Shown: piece after piece, positions 1 to 5,616 of the stretch
Numbering within the stretch: position 1 is the first letter of the stretch
How the letters are laid out: every line of letters starts with the position of its first letter
NCBI GenBank assembly: GCA_937916345.1
Contig: CALFUE010000078.1
Coordinates: forward strand, 1 to 5,654
Direction of reading: 5' to 3'
Source of the DNA: an uncultured bacterium
Lineage (GTDB): Bacteria; Bacillota; Clostridia; Lachnospirales; Lachnospiraceae
Length of the DNA: 5,654 bases
Position numbers and translations under genes: made by a program
Notes under the pieces: model-generated
Told to the model about the DNA's origin: nothing
Seen by the model: only the letters and a program-made list of their open reading frames with translations
The model's database searches: none

Positions 1-12
1 CTCTTCCGATCT
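1..12 (+). other. Illumina TruSeq adapter remnant
   Basis: The first 12 bases, CTCTTCCGATCT, are identical to the 3' end of the Illumina TruSeq adapter sequence. They sit exactly at the contig edge and interrupt the open reading frame of the capsid gene on the minus strand. They are best read as untrimmed library adapter, not genomic DNA. A chance 12-base match at the very first base is unlikely. Anything translated through these bases (Arg-Ser-Glu-Glu on the minus strand) should be discarded. Confidence 0.93.
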
Positions 13-432
13 GGTGTCGAGGGCGCGGCTTTCCTGTTGTGGGTCGATGAAGCGGTTTCTGCGGAGGAAGTCGGCGAGGTCGTCGGCATTCTCCATGTTG
101 GTGTCAAGCTCTTTCTTGCGGGCGGCAAATGCGAGCATGAGGGAGAGTTTCTCTCTGGTGGTCATTGTGTCTTTCCTTTCATTGGGTTTTGCTTCGGTTT
201 CGTTTTTCAGCCCTTTGAAGGCCTGGCTCGCCTCCGCCTGAAGCGCGGAGCGGAGGTCTGCCTGCAGCTGGTTGATCTCGGGGACTATGGTCTTGGCTTC
301 CTCGACGAGGGCGGTGAGCTTGGTCTCATCCCGCTCCTGCCTCTCTTCGGGTCCGCTGATCAATTCCTCGAGCTCGGCCTTGCGCTGCATCTTGGCGGCG
401 ATGGCCGCCCTTAGTTCTTCGATGGTTCTCAA
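13..432 (-). CDS. HK97-type phage major capsid protein, N-terminal part (truncated by contig edge)
   Basis: The reading frame gives 140 residues before the adapter cuts it off. Residues 1-65 are highly charged and heptad-like (Glu/Lys/Arg/Leu-rich), as expected of the coiled-coil delta (scaffolding) domain of HK97-fold capsid precursors. Residues 116-140 (ADDLADFLRRNRF, then ESRALDT) resemble the segment just before the mature capsid domain in this family, where E-x-RAL-x-T is common. The start is a TTG at 432-430, preceded by AAGGAG with a 7-base spacing; the upstream protease ends at 437, so the genes are 4 nt apart. The usual family length is about 380-420 residues, so roughly two thirds is missing. 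The family call rests on the N-terminal pattern plus the protease upstream, without the diagnostic capsid core. A free-standing scaffold protein is a less likely alternative. Confidence 0.7.
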
Positions 433-436
433 GGTT

Positions 437-652
437 TCACTCCTTCTTGGTTGTGGTCGGGTCTTCCCCTTTCAGGTACGCCGCGCCTATCTCGCGGAGC
501 CTGTCCATCCTCTGCCGCTTGGCGACCTCCATCGCCTCCCTGACCAGCGCCTCCGCGTCGGCCTTGGATCTCGCATATAAGACGGTGTTGTCGTAGGCGG
601 GATAGCATACCGCCGCGACGTCATATAGGTGGTCGATCCGCGTCACCCTCCG
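437..652 (-). CDS. Phage prohead protease (peptidase U35-like), C-terminal fragment
   Basis: Only the last ~71 residues are present. The segment RRVTRIDHLYDVAAVCYPAY followed by DNT matches the end of the HK97-family prohead protease domain, where a Leu-Tyr-Asp/Glu-Val-Ser-x-Val-x-x-Pro-Ala-Tyr-x-x-Thr pattern is typical. A charged helical tail follows (residues about 30-71, ending PTTTKKE). In such phages this enzyme cleaves the capsid delta domain during head maturation, and the gene lies directly before the capsid gene, as here. The catalytic His/Ser part would lie upstream and is absent: beyond about 652 the minus-strand frame stays open to 811, but that stretch is only the antisense of the pelF gene. 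The break in mid-domain marks a join in the contig. Confidence 0.72.
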   Translation of the reverse strand, partial: RRVTRIDHLYDVAAVCYPAYDNTVLYARSKADAEALVREAMEVAKRQRMDRLREIGAAYLKGEDPTTTKKE

Positions 653-655
653 GTG
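640..655. other. Probable chimeric junction: phage head module to pel operon
   Basis: Phage protease homology on the minus strand runs down to about base 652, and PelF-like homology on the plus strand starts at about base 647. The two unrelated gene fragments therefore meet with no spacer and may share a few bases. Both genes are truncated in mid-domain and point in opposite directions. No inverted repeat, target-site duplication or att-like core is visible. Together with the adapter at the contig edge, a library or assembly chimera is the simplest explanation; a genuine recombination event cannot be ruled out from this sequence alone. Confidence 0.75.
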
Positions 656-916
656 AACGCGGAGGAGATCGCACAGGCGATAGTTGAGCTGGGTCGAAAC
701 AGGCTGAAAAGAGAGGCCTACGGGGAAAACGGGTATAAGAGGCTGATGAAGAAATACCGTCTGGCTGATATGCACATCACCTATGAAAAGCTCTACAGCG
801 AGCTGGGGCATCTGACACAGCTGTCCGCCCCGGTCTCAAGGCAGGTGGAGGAGCAGTACGAGAGTGCGGCGGAGTTTCCTTGTGAAAGCCCCGCGTCCAA
901 CGGAGCAGAGGTGTAA
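647..916 (+). CDS. pelF: PelF-like GT4 glycosyltransferase, C-terminal fragment
   Basis: About 89 residues of the C-terminus are present. PPVNAEEIAQAIVEL, then YGENGYKRLMKKYRLADMHI and TYEKLYSEL, is the usual end of GT4 enzymes: a 'PP-x-(D/N)-x-E-x-(I/L)-A' loop, a Gly-Glu-Asn-Gly helix and a closing Tyr-x-x-Leu-Tyr helix. The directly following pelG makes PelF the best identification. PelF is the cytoplasmic, UDP-sugar-dependent glycosyltransferase of the Pel pathway. About the first 400 residues, including the catalytic EX7E region, are missing at the contig join. A GTG at 629 gives a formal start, but an in-frame TAG lies just before it in phage DNA and no ribosome site fits, so it is not a true start. 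A ~35-residue low-complexity tail (from about 811) rich in Ser, Pro, Ala and Glu follows the conserved part. The gene ends in TAATAA, and its last bases carry the pelG ribosome site. Confidence 0.8.
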   Translation, partial: PPVNAEEIAQAIVELGRNRLKREAYGENGYKRLMKKYRLADMHITYEKLYSELGHLTQLSAPVSRQVEEQYESAAEFPCESPASNGAEV

Positions 917-919
917 TAA

Positions 920-2395
920 ATGGCAGGAATAGGAGTAAAACTGGAGCGATTGTACAGCAAGCGCTCCATCGTCTCTACAATAGCCGGCTTCGGCTACAGT
1001 ATAATATTTACCATAGCTCCCGTAGGTCTGGTAATGGGGGCGGTGATCCTCATGCAGATACTGCTGGATGTATCAAAGCTGGGTTACGCCATCAGACAGC
1101 TCTACGCTTGCACCGTACTCTATGTGTTCATATTTGCCATGATCGTCCAGGCTCCGGTAAACTCCGTCATATCTCGCTTTCTGTCGGACGCCATATACGA
1201 CGAGCGCTGGGATGACATTATGGCGGCATACAATTTCGGCGGTTTCATAAATGTGGCGCTGGCGGCTCTCGTGGGCATACCCTTCTGCCTCCATGAGTAC
1301 ATGGCAGGCGGCGTGGACATCTGGTATGTGTTCGCCGGCTATGCCTGCTTTTCCACACTGACGCTGGCCTTTTACACCCAGCTGTTTCTGCAGGCCTTAA
1401 AGGCCTACCAGAGAATATCCCTTTACTATCTGATAGGAATGGTCTTTGCGGTGCTGCTGTCACTGCTGCTCCACGCCGTAACGACACTTGAGACCACTTT
1501 TGTCATGCTGATCTCAATGGCAGCGGGATTCCTCCTCATCGTCTTGATAGAGTACGGACTGCTGAACCAGTTCTTTCAGGGAAATTCCAAAGATTACAAA
1601 AGAGTCCTCGCGTATTTCAGGAAATATATCCTGCTGGTATTTACAAACCTGTTTTATACATTAGGGCTATACGCCCACAACTTCGTTTTCTGGACCACAC
1701 CACAGGCAATAGTCGTGGCAAAAAGCTTCTATTGCTATGAAGCCTATGACATGGCAACCTGTATCGCCATGTTTCTGAATATCTCCGCCACCGTCATATT
1801 CACCACCCGGATAGAACTCCATTTTCAGGGGCGCTACAAGGACTATTCCGAGGCGACAATCGGCGGCCGCGGTATCGACATAGACAACGCAAAGGCCAGG
1901 ATGTTTACCGCGCTTTCTGACGAGCTCTTCTCGCTGGTGAGGATACAGTTCATCATAACTGTGGTGGTATATCTGTTTACGGTGGTAATTCTCCCCAGGT
2001 TTGGAATGGGCGGAACCGTTATGAGAATCTATCCCTGCATGGCGGCAGGCTATTTCGTCCTCTTCGTGATGTACGCCGCCATCATTCTGATGTATTACTT
2101 CAACGATAATACAGGCGCCTTCATAACAGCCGGAAGCTTTCTGGCGGTGACGATCATCGTGTCGGTATTTGCCACGCGCCTGAGTGAGATATGGTACGGA
2201 ATAGGAGTGTTCGCCGGATCGATGGTAGGCTTTCTCATTGGCTATACCAGGCTGATGTGGATGGAGAGGAATTTGGACTGGCATATTTTCTGCCAGGGTG
2301 ATATTATGGCAAGAGGCGAGGAAAAGATGCCCTCAAACCTGATCTACAATAAGGAACAGGGCAGACTTGAGGAAGTGAGTGAGGAGGGAGCATAA
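920..2395 (+). CDS. pelG: PelG, Pel exopolysaccharide exporter (polytopic membrane protein)
   Basis: This 491-residue protein is dominated by hydrophobic helices, about 12 of them, from residue ~22 to ~455. It opens with MAGIGVKLERLYSKRS, the characteristic PelG N-terminus (MAGIG-F/V-x-L), followed by a Gly-Tyr-rich first helix. PelG is distantly related to Wzx/MATE-type (MOP) flippases and moves Pel across the cytoplasmic membrane with PelD, PelE and PelF. Charged cytosolic loops are visible at about 220-235 (GNSKDYKRVLAYFRKY) and 305-335 (FQGRYKDYSEATIGGRGIDI). The Pseudomonas protein is about 456 residues; part of the extra length is a hydrophilic tail after about residue 460 (RGEEKMPSNLIYNKEQGRLE). 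The ATG start is preceded by AGAGGTG (908-913) at good spacing, 3 nt after the pelF stop. pelD, pelE and pelA are not in the window and would be expected upstream of the lost part of pelF. Confidence 0.93.
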   Translation: MAGIGVKLERLYSKRSIVSTIAGFGYSIIFTIAPVGLVMGAVILMQILLDVSKLGYAIRQLYACTVLYVFIFAMIVQAPVNSVISRFLSDAIYDERWDDIMAAYNFGGFINVALAALVGIPFCLHEYMAGGVDIWYVFAGYACFSTLTLAFYTQLFLQALKAYQRISLYYLIGMVFAVLLSLLLHAVTTLETTFVMLISMAAGFLLIVLIEYGLLNQFFQGNSKDYKRVLAYFRKYILLVFTNLFYTLGLYAHNFVFWTTPQAIVVAKSFYCYEAYDMATCIAMFLNISATVIFTTRIELHFQGRYKDYSEATIGGRGIDIDNAKARMFTALSDELFSLVRIQFIITVVVYLFTVVILPRFGMGGTVMRIYPCMAAGYFVLFVMYAAIILMYYFNDNTGAFITAGSFLAVTIIVSVFATRLSEIWYGIGVFAGSMVGFLIGYTRLMWMERNLDWHIFCQGDIMARGEEKMPSNLIYNKEQGRLEEVSEEGA

Positions 2396-2399
2396 ATTT

Positions 2400-2786
2400 A
2401 TGTCCACAGGTGATTACATACGGATACTGATGATCGTGGTGGGTGTGGTACTGTTGTTGCGCGCCCTCTCATCCCTCTCCAGGCGCAGGATGATCGAGAG
2501 CTACACCATATTGTGGTGCATCGTGAGTCTGGTGCTGATCGTCGCCGGCGTTCTCATATCCCCCAATCAGATAAACTATTATTTTTCGAATACTTCGATC
2601 ATCGCCATTTCGGTCATAGCAATCGTCGGTCTGGTGGGAATGTACGGTATGACCAGCCAGATCAGTAATCTCACCAGACAAAACAGAGAGCAGAGTATGG
2701 ATATGGCAGTAATGGGATATACCATAGAGTGCCTCGCGAGAGAGATAGAAGACTTTGAAGCAAAAGAAGATACTGTTTCTGAATAA
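2400..2786 (+). CDS. DUF2304 family membrane protein, 128 aa
   Basis: A small protein with three predicted membrane helices at about residues 6-24, 36-54 and 64-84, followed by a hydrophilic, probably cytoplasmic, helical tail (TSQISNLTRQNREQ and REIEDFEAKED). The Arg-rich turn after helix 1 (LSRRRMIESYTILWCIVSLV) and the Tyr-Gly-Met-Thr-Ser-Gln-Ile segment before the tail fit DUF2304, a family commonly found next to GT2 glycosyltransferases in surface-polysaccharide and teichoic-acid-like loci. Its biochemical role is not established; a partner or membrane anchor for the neighbouring GT2 is a reasonable guess. I chose ATG 2400 over the in-frame GTG at 2379 because GGAGGGAG (2383-2390) sits 9 bases before it and the GTG would overlap pelG. 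The 3' end overlaps the next gene by 32 nt. Confidence 0.82.
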   Translation: MSTGDYIRILMIVVGVVLLLRALSSLSRRRMIESYTILWCIVSLVLIVAGVLISPNQINYYFSNTSIIAISVIAIVGLVGMYGMTSQISNLTRQNREQSMDMAVMGYTIECLAREIEDFEAKEDTVSE

Positions 2787-3978
2787 TACCTTAAGCCTCG
2801 GCGGAGCCGAAAGGGTTCTTGTGGATGTGCTCTCGCTCCTGGATTATGAGAGATTTTCAGCGGATCTTTTCGTACTCTCCGGACAGGGAGAATTAAAGTC
2901 CGATCTTGACAGCAGAGTTCATATATTAAACTCTGAGCTGAAGGATTATTCCTGCCTCACGGCGGAAGGCTTCATTCTCTTCAAGAAAGAGCTGATGTCG
3001 AGGATGCTGAAAAAAGGCGTATTCATAAGGGATATTCCCTATGTCCTCTCCACAGGTATATCGGCGATAAAAAATAAAAATTTCGACATGGGAAAGCTTT
3101 CCCGCAGATTTCTTTCCGACGCGGCTGAGGTTCCGGGTGAGCTTACACGTACCGAATACGATATGGCTGTAGCCTTCGTGGAGGGCGGCGCGCCCCATTA
3201 CATGAAAACAAGAGTACGGGCAAAAAAAACCTGCGCCTTCATCCATGTGGACTACGGAAAAGCAGGCTACGACAGGAATTACGACGGCGGTGTATATGAT
3301 GATACGGACAGGATATTCTGTGTGTCGGAGGAAGTGAAAAGCAGCTTTATCGCCATATATCCCGAATACGAAAAAAAGACATTTGTCTTCGAAAATATTA
3401 TTGATGCTGAAAGGGTAAAAAGAAAAGCCGAAGGTGCGGACGCCGGCGTTTTTAACGGGGAGAAGCGCGTTAAGCTTCTCACCGTGGCGAGGCTCTATCC
3501 GCAGAAAGCTCTGAGTTTTTCCGTAAATGCCGCGGCTCTGTTAAAGCAGAGAGGGATCGATTTCATCTGGTGCTTCCTGGGTGACGGCATCGAGATGGAC
3601 TTTCTAAAGGCGCAGGTAAAGGAACTGGGGATAGAGGACAATGTCCGCTTTATGGGACTGGTGAGCGACCCTTACGGATATCTGCGGGAGGCCGATATAT
3701 ATGTGCACGCCACCGCCTTTGAGGGAAAGAGCATTGCAGTGAGAGAAGCCCAGATACTGGAAAAACCAATGGTGCTCTCCCGGGTCAGCGGAAATATCGA
3801 TCAGGGAAGGGATCATGAGACGGCGCTGTTCTGTGAGCTGGATGAAAAAGATATAGCCGATAAGACAGAGGAATTGATAAGAGATAAAGAAATGGCCTGT
3901 GATCTGGGGAAGGCAGCGGGTTGTATCGATCAGGGAAAGGGAAATTTAAGGACGCTTTATGAGCTTGCTGAAACATAA
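2755..3978 (+). CDS. Glycosyltransferase family 4 (GT-B fold)
   Basis: This 407-residue protein has the two-domain layout of GT4 enzymes. The N-terminal acceptor domain begins KKILFLNNTLSLGGAERVLV, with the GGAER loop at residues 16-20. The donor domain starts at about 238, with TVARLYPQKA (243-252, nucleotide-sugar phosphate-binding Arg and Lys), FLGDG (274-278) and the hallmark EX7E pair at Glu323 and Glu331 within FEGKSIAVREAQ. It is predicted to transfer a sugar from a nucleotide donor with retention of configuration, on the cytoplasmic face; donor and acceptor cannot be told from the sequence. The QKG motif common in this family reads QKA here. The start is a TTG at 2755 inside the end of the DUF2304 gene, chosen because the conserved Lys-Ile-Leu-Phe strand must be near the N-terminus and no later start precedes it. 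Its ribosome site is weak, suggesting coupling to the upstream gene. The stop overlaps the next gene by 20 nt. Confidence 0.88.
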   Translation: MKQKKILFLNNTLSLGGAERVLVDVLSLLDYERFSADLFVLSGQGELKSDLDSRVHILNSELKDYSCLTAEGFILFKKELMSRMLKKGVFIRDIPYVLSTGISAIKNKNFDMGKLSRRFLSDAAEVPGELTRTEYDMAVAFVEGGAPHYMKTRVRAKKTCAFIHVDYGKAGYDRNYDGGVYDDTDRIFCVSEEVKSSFIAIYPEYEKKTFVFENIIDAERVKRKAEGADAGVFNGEKRVKLLTVARLYPQKALSFSVNAAALLKQRGIDFIWCFLGDGIEMDFLKAQVKELGIEDNVRFMGLVSDPYGYLREADIYVHATAFEGKSIAVREAQILEKPMVLSRVSGNIDQGRDHETALFCELDEKDIADKTEELIRDKEMACDLGKAAGCIDQGKGNLRTLYELAET

Positions 3979-4723
3979 AGATCTGTTGATCATAATACCT
4001 GCATATAATGAGTCAAAAAACATAGGAGCGCTGCTTGAAAAGATGAGTGACGAGGGACTCCGCGATATGGCAGATCTTCTCATCATAAACGACGGCTCTA
4101 CCGACGACACATCCTATATAGCAAAGGGCATGGGAGTGAGAGTCATTGACCAGATATATAATATGGGTTACGGCTGCGCCCTCTGGACGGGCTACAAGTA
4201 TGCCACGGTTCTGGGCTATAAATATCTGATCCAGATGGACGCGGACGGTCAGCATGACACCTCAAATATCATGGCTCTCTACGATCGTATCAGGGTGGGT
4301 GATGCCGACATAGTCATCGGCTCGCGCTTTGTACCCGGGGCGGGGGAATACCACATGAGCGGCATCAGGCGCTTTGCCGTAAAACTCTTTTCGTGGATAA
4401 TAAAGCTTGGCACGGGTAAGGTGATAAACGACCCAACCAGCGGGCTTCAGGCCATGACAGATGATGTGTTCGGTTTTTATTCCCAGTATGGTAATTTTGA
4501 TGACAGATATCCCGACGCCAATATGCTGATGCAGATGCTGCTGCTGGGCTACAGGGTGGAGGAGACAGCGGCCGTGATGCACAGCCGCGTCTCGGGAAGA
4601 GCCATGCACTCGGGGCTTAAACCCGTATTATACATGATGAGGATGACGCTGTCCCTCATTACAGTATGGTGGCGCATCAGGGTTTATAAGAGAGATATCA
4701 GAAGAAAAAAGCAGAGGAAATAG
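3959..4723 (+). CDS. Glycosyltransferase family 2, dolichyl/polyprenyl-phosphate mannose synthase-like
   Basis: A 254-residue GT-A enzyme with every signature in order: IIIPAYNES (11-19), LIINDGSTDDT (41-51), the metal-binding DADGQHD (94-100), IGSRF (120-124), DPTSG (158-162) and the YPDANMLMQMLLLGYRV segment (184-200). GSRFVPGAG and DPTSGLQAM are typical of the DPM1-like branch, which moves a sugar from a nucleotide donor to a polyprenyl phosphate or a related acceptor. There are no clear membrane spans, only a hydrophobic helix at 221-239 before a basic tail (RDIRRKKQRK) that may touch the membrane. GT2 enzymes of this type are often paired with DUF2304 proteins, as here with one gene between. 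ATG 3959 is preceded by AAGGA with 6-base spacing inside the end of the GT4 gene. The next gene starts directly after its TAG. Confidence 0.9.
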   Translation: MSLLKHKDLLIIIPAYNESKNIGALLEKMSDEGLRDMADLLIINDGSTDDTSYIAKGMGVRVIDQIYNMGYGCALWTGYKYATVLGYKYLIQMDADGQHDTSNIMALYDRIRVGDADIVIGSRFVPGAGEYHMSGIRRFAVKLFSWIIKLGTGKVINDPTSGLQAMTDDVFGFYSQYGNFDDRYPDANMLMQMLLLGYRVEETAAVMHSRVSGRAMHSGLKPVLYMMRMTLSLITVWWRIRVYKRDIRRKKQRK

Positions 4724-5545
4724 ATGTTTGGGAAATTGCGAAAGCTGGCGGGGAAAACTGCGCAGTTTCTGATGCCGGATTTTTACGAGACGGACAGGAC
4801 GCTGGAAAATCCATGCCGCGGGTGGTACCGCATGTATACCTGGAATATCGACACTGAGCCTGACAGGGAGCAGCTTTCCTGGTGCAGCGCTTTTTCTCTT
4901 ATTTTTATTTTTGTGGATATCTCGGGCTACCGTGAAAAAGAACTCTCCGATGAGGCGCTGTCAAACCTGAAGTCACTGATGGAGATAATGCGCCGTCTGC
5001 ACCGGGATATCATCCTTCGCTTTGCCTATGACACCGAAGGCAATGGCTTAAAAAACGAGCCCTCGGATTTTGGGCTCGTGCTTTCCCACATAGATTCGGT
5101 GAGCAGGCTTTTATCTGTTTACGACAAAAATATATTTGTTTTTCAGGGGCTTTTCGTGGGCAGCTGGGGTGAGATGCACCTGTCAAAGTTTGTGGACGCC
5201 GACAGGCAGGCGCAGCTGACGAATGCGCTTCGTCGTTATCTGCCATATACATTTCTGGCGACACGCAGACCTTACTATTACAGGTCGCTCTACAGGAGAG
5301 TGGATGCGGATCACCGCACAGGTCTCTTTGACGACGGGATATTCGGCTCTAAGGACGATCTCGGGACATTTGGCAGCGAGAGCAAAAACAGGATGGGCTG
5401 GGGCAGACCATGGTCAAAGCCTGAGGAAATAGAGTTTATAGCGCAGCTGGCAGAATATGCGCCCATAGGCGGCGAGATCCTCGTCTTGGGATGCCTCGGC
5501 GGAGCCTACCTTGTCGGGAAACGGCGCAAGGAGGAGAGGCAGTAA
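4724..5545 (+). CDS. DUF4874/DUF4832-type protein, glycosidase-like fold, with aberrant C-terminus
   Basis: The 273-residue product matches the DUF4874-DUF4832 pattern: ENPCRGWYRMY (28-38), ILRFAYDTEGNG (97-108), FQGLFVGSWGEMH (140-152), LATRRP (178-183), HRTGLFDDGIFGSKDDLGTF (197-216) and YAPIGGE (245-251). Alternating strands and helices with charged residues at strand ends, such as Asp65, Glu150 and Asp203-Asp204, look like a (beta/alpha)8 barrel of glycoside-hydrolase type. Function is not established for the family; binding or cutting the polysaccharide made by this operon is an inference. No signal peptide is seen: the N-terminus MFGKLRKLAGKTAQF is short and basic, so export is unclear. 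After Gly-Gly-Glu the family normally continues for tens of residues; here it ends in a hydrophobic run ILVLGCLGGAYLVG and KRRKEERQ, suggesting truncation or a join near 5475. ATG 4724 abuts the GT2 stop, with AGAGGAA just before it. Confidence 0.72.
   Translation: MFGKLRKLAGKTAQFLMPDFYETDRTLENPCRGWYRMYTWNIDTEPDREQLSWCSAFSLIFIFVDISGYREKELSDEALSNLKSLMEIMRRLHRDIILRFAYDTEGNGLKNEPSDFGLVLSHIDSVSRLLSVYDKNIFVFQGLFVGSWGEMHLSKFVDADRQAQLTNALRRYLPYTFLATRRPYYYRSLYRRVDADHRTGLFDDGIFGSKDDLGTFGSESKNRMGWGRPWSKPEEIEFIAQLAEYAPIGGEILVLGCLGGAYLVGKRRKEERQ
5055..5079 (+). repeat. Perfect 8-bp inverted repeat inside the DUF4874 gene
   Basis: ACGAGCCC (5055-5062) and GGGCTCGT (5072-5079) form a perfect 8-bp stem around a 9-base loop, preceded by AAAAA and followed by GCTTT. 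It lies within coding sequence (residues about 111-119), where the protein reads normally. It resembles a weak intrinsic terminator or an mRNA hairpin, but the T-run is only three bases and interrupted, so coincidence is possible. Confidence 0.4.
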
Positions 5546-5562
5546 GACCGTCCAACCGACGG

Positions 5563-5598
5563 AAAAAAAAACCACGCCCCGCATGGGGCAGGTCTTTT
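5563..5598 (+). terminator. Probable bidirectional rho-independent terminator
   Basis: A run of A's (5563-5571) leads into ACC, then the stem GCCCC (5576-5580), loop GCAT, GGGGC (5585-5589), then GGT and C-TTTT (5594-5598). The inner stem is 5 bp of pure GC; the outer ACC/GGT and A/T arms extend it with small bulges. The A-run on one side and T-run on the other allow it to work in both directions. It lies 18 nt after the last stop codon and would end the operon, or the transcript of whatever donor DNA this end comes from. Confidence 0.7.
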
Positions 5599-5616
5599 AA
5601 TTCATTTGTATTCTCA

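Noticed and set aside
14..580. Plus-strand open frames across the first 580 bases (75, 125 and 102 aa)
   Set aside because: They are antisense to the phage protease and capsid frames, which have matching ribosome sites, operon spacing and family-like motifs; the plus-strand translations are Ser/Leu- or Gly/Leu-rich with no recognisable motif.
600..660. Phage attachment site at the phage/pelF boundary
   Set aside because: No integrase, direct repeat or tRNA end is present, and the boundary falls inside a head protease gene, where attP is not expected.
653..811. Extension of the protease frame to an ATG at 811
   Set aside because: Beyond about 652 the minus-strand translation is only the complement of the PelF coding region, so it is a fortuitous open frame across the join.
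1667..2284. 205-aa minus-strand open frame inside pelG
   Set aside because: It is His/Tyr/Gly-rich, has no motif, and lies wholly opposite a clear membrane protein gene; it is a shadow frame.
2379..2400. GTG at 2379 as start of the DUF2304 protein
   Set aside because: It would overlap pelG and place the good GGAGGGAG ribosome site inside the gene; ATG 2400 fits better.
5223..5432. 69-aa plus-strand frame inside the DUF4874 gene
   Set aside because: It lies in another frame of a gene with conserved family motifs across the same span and has no ribosome site of note.
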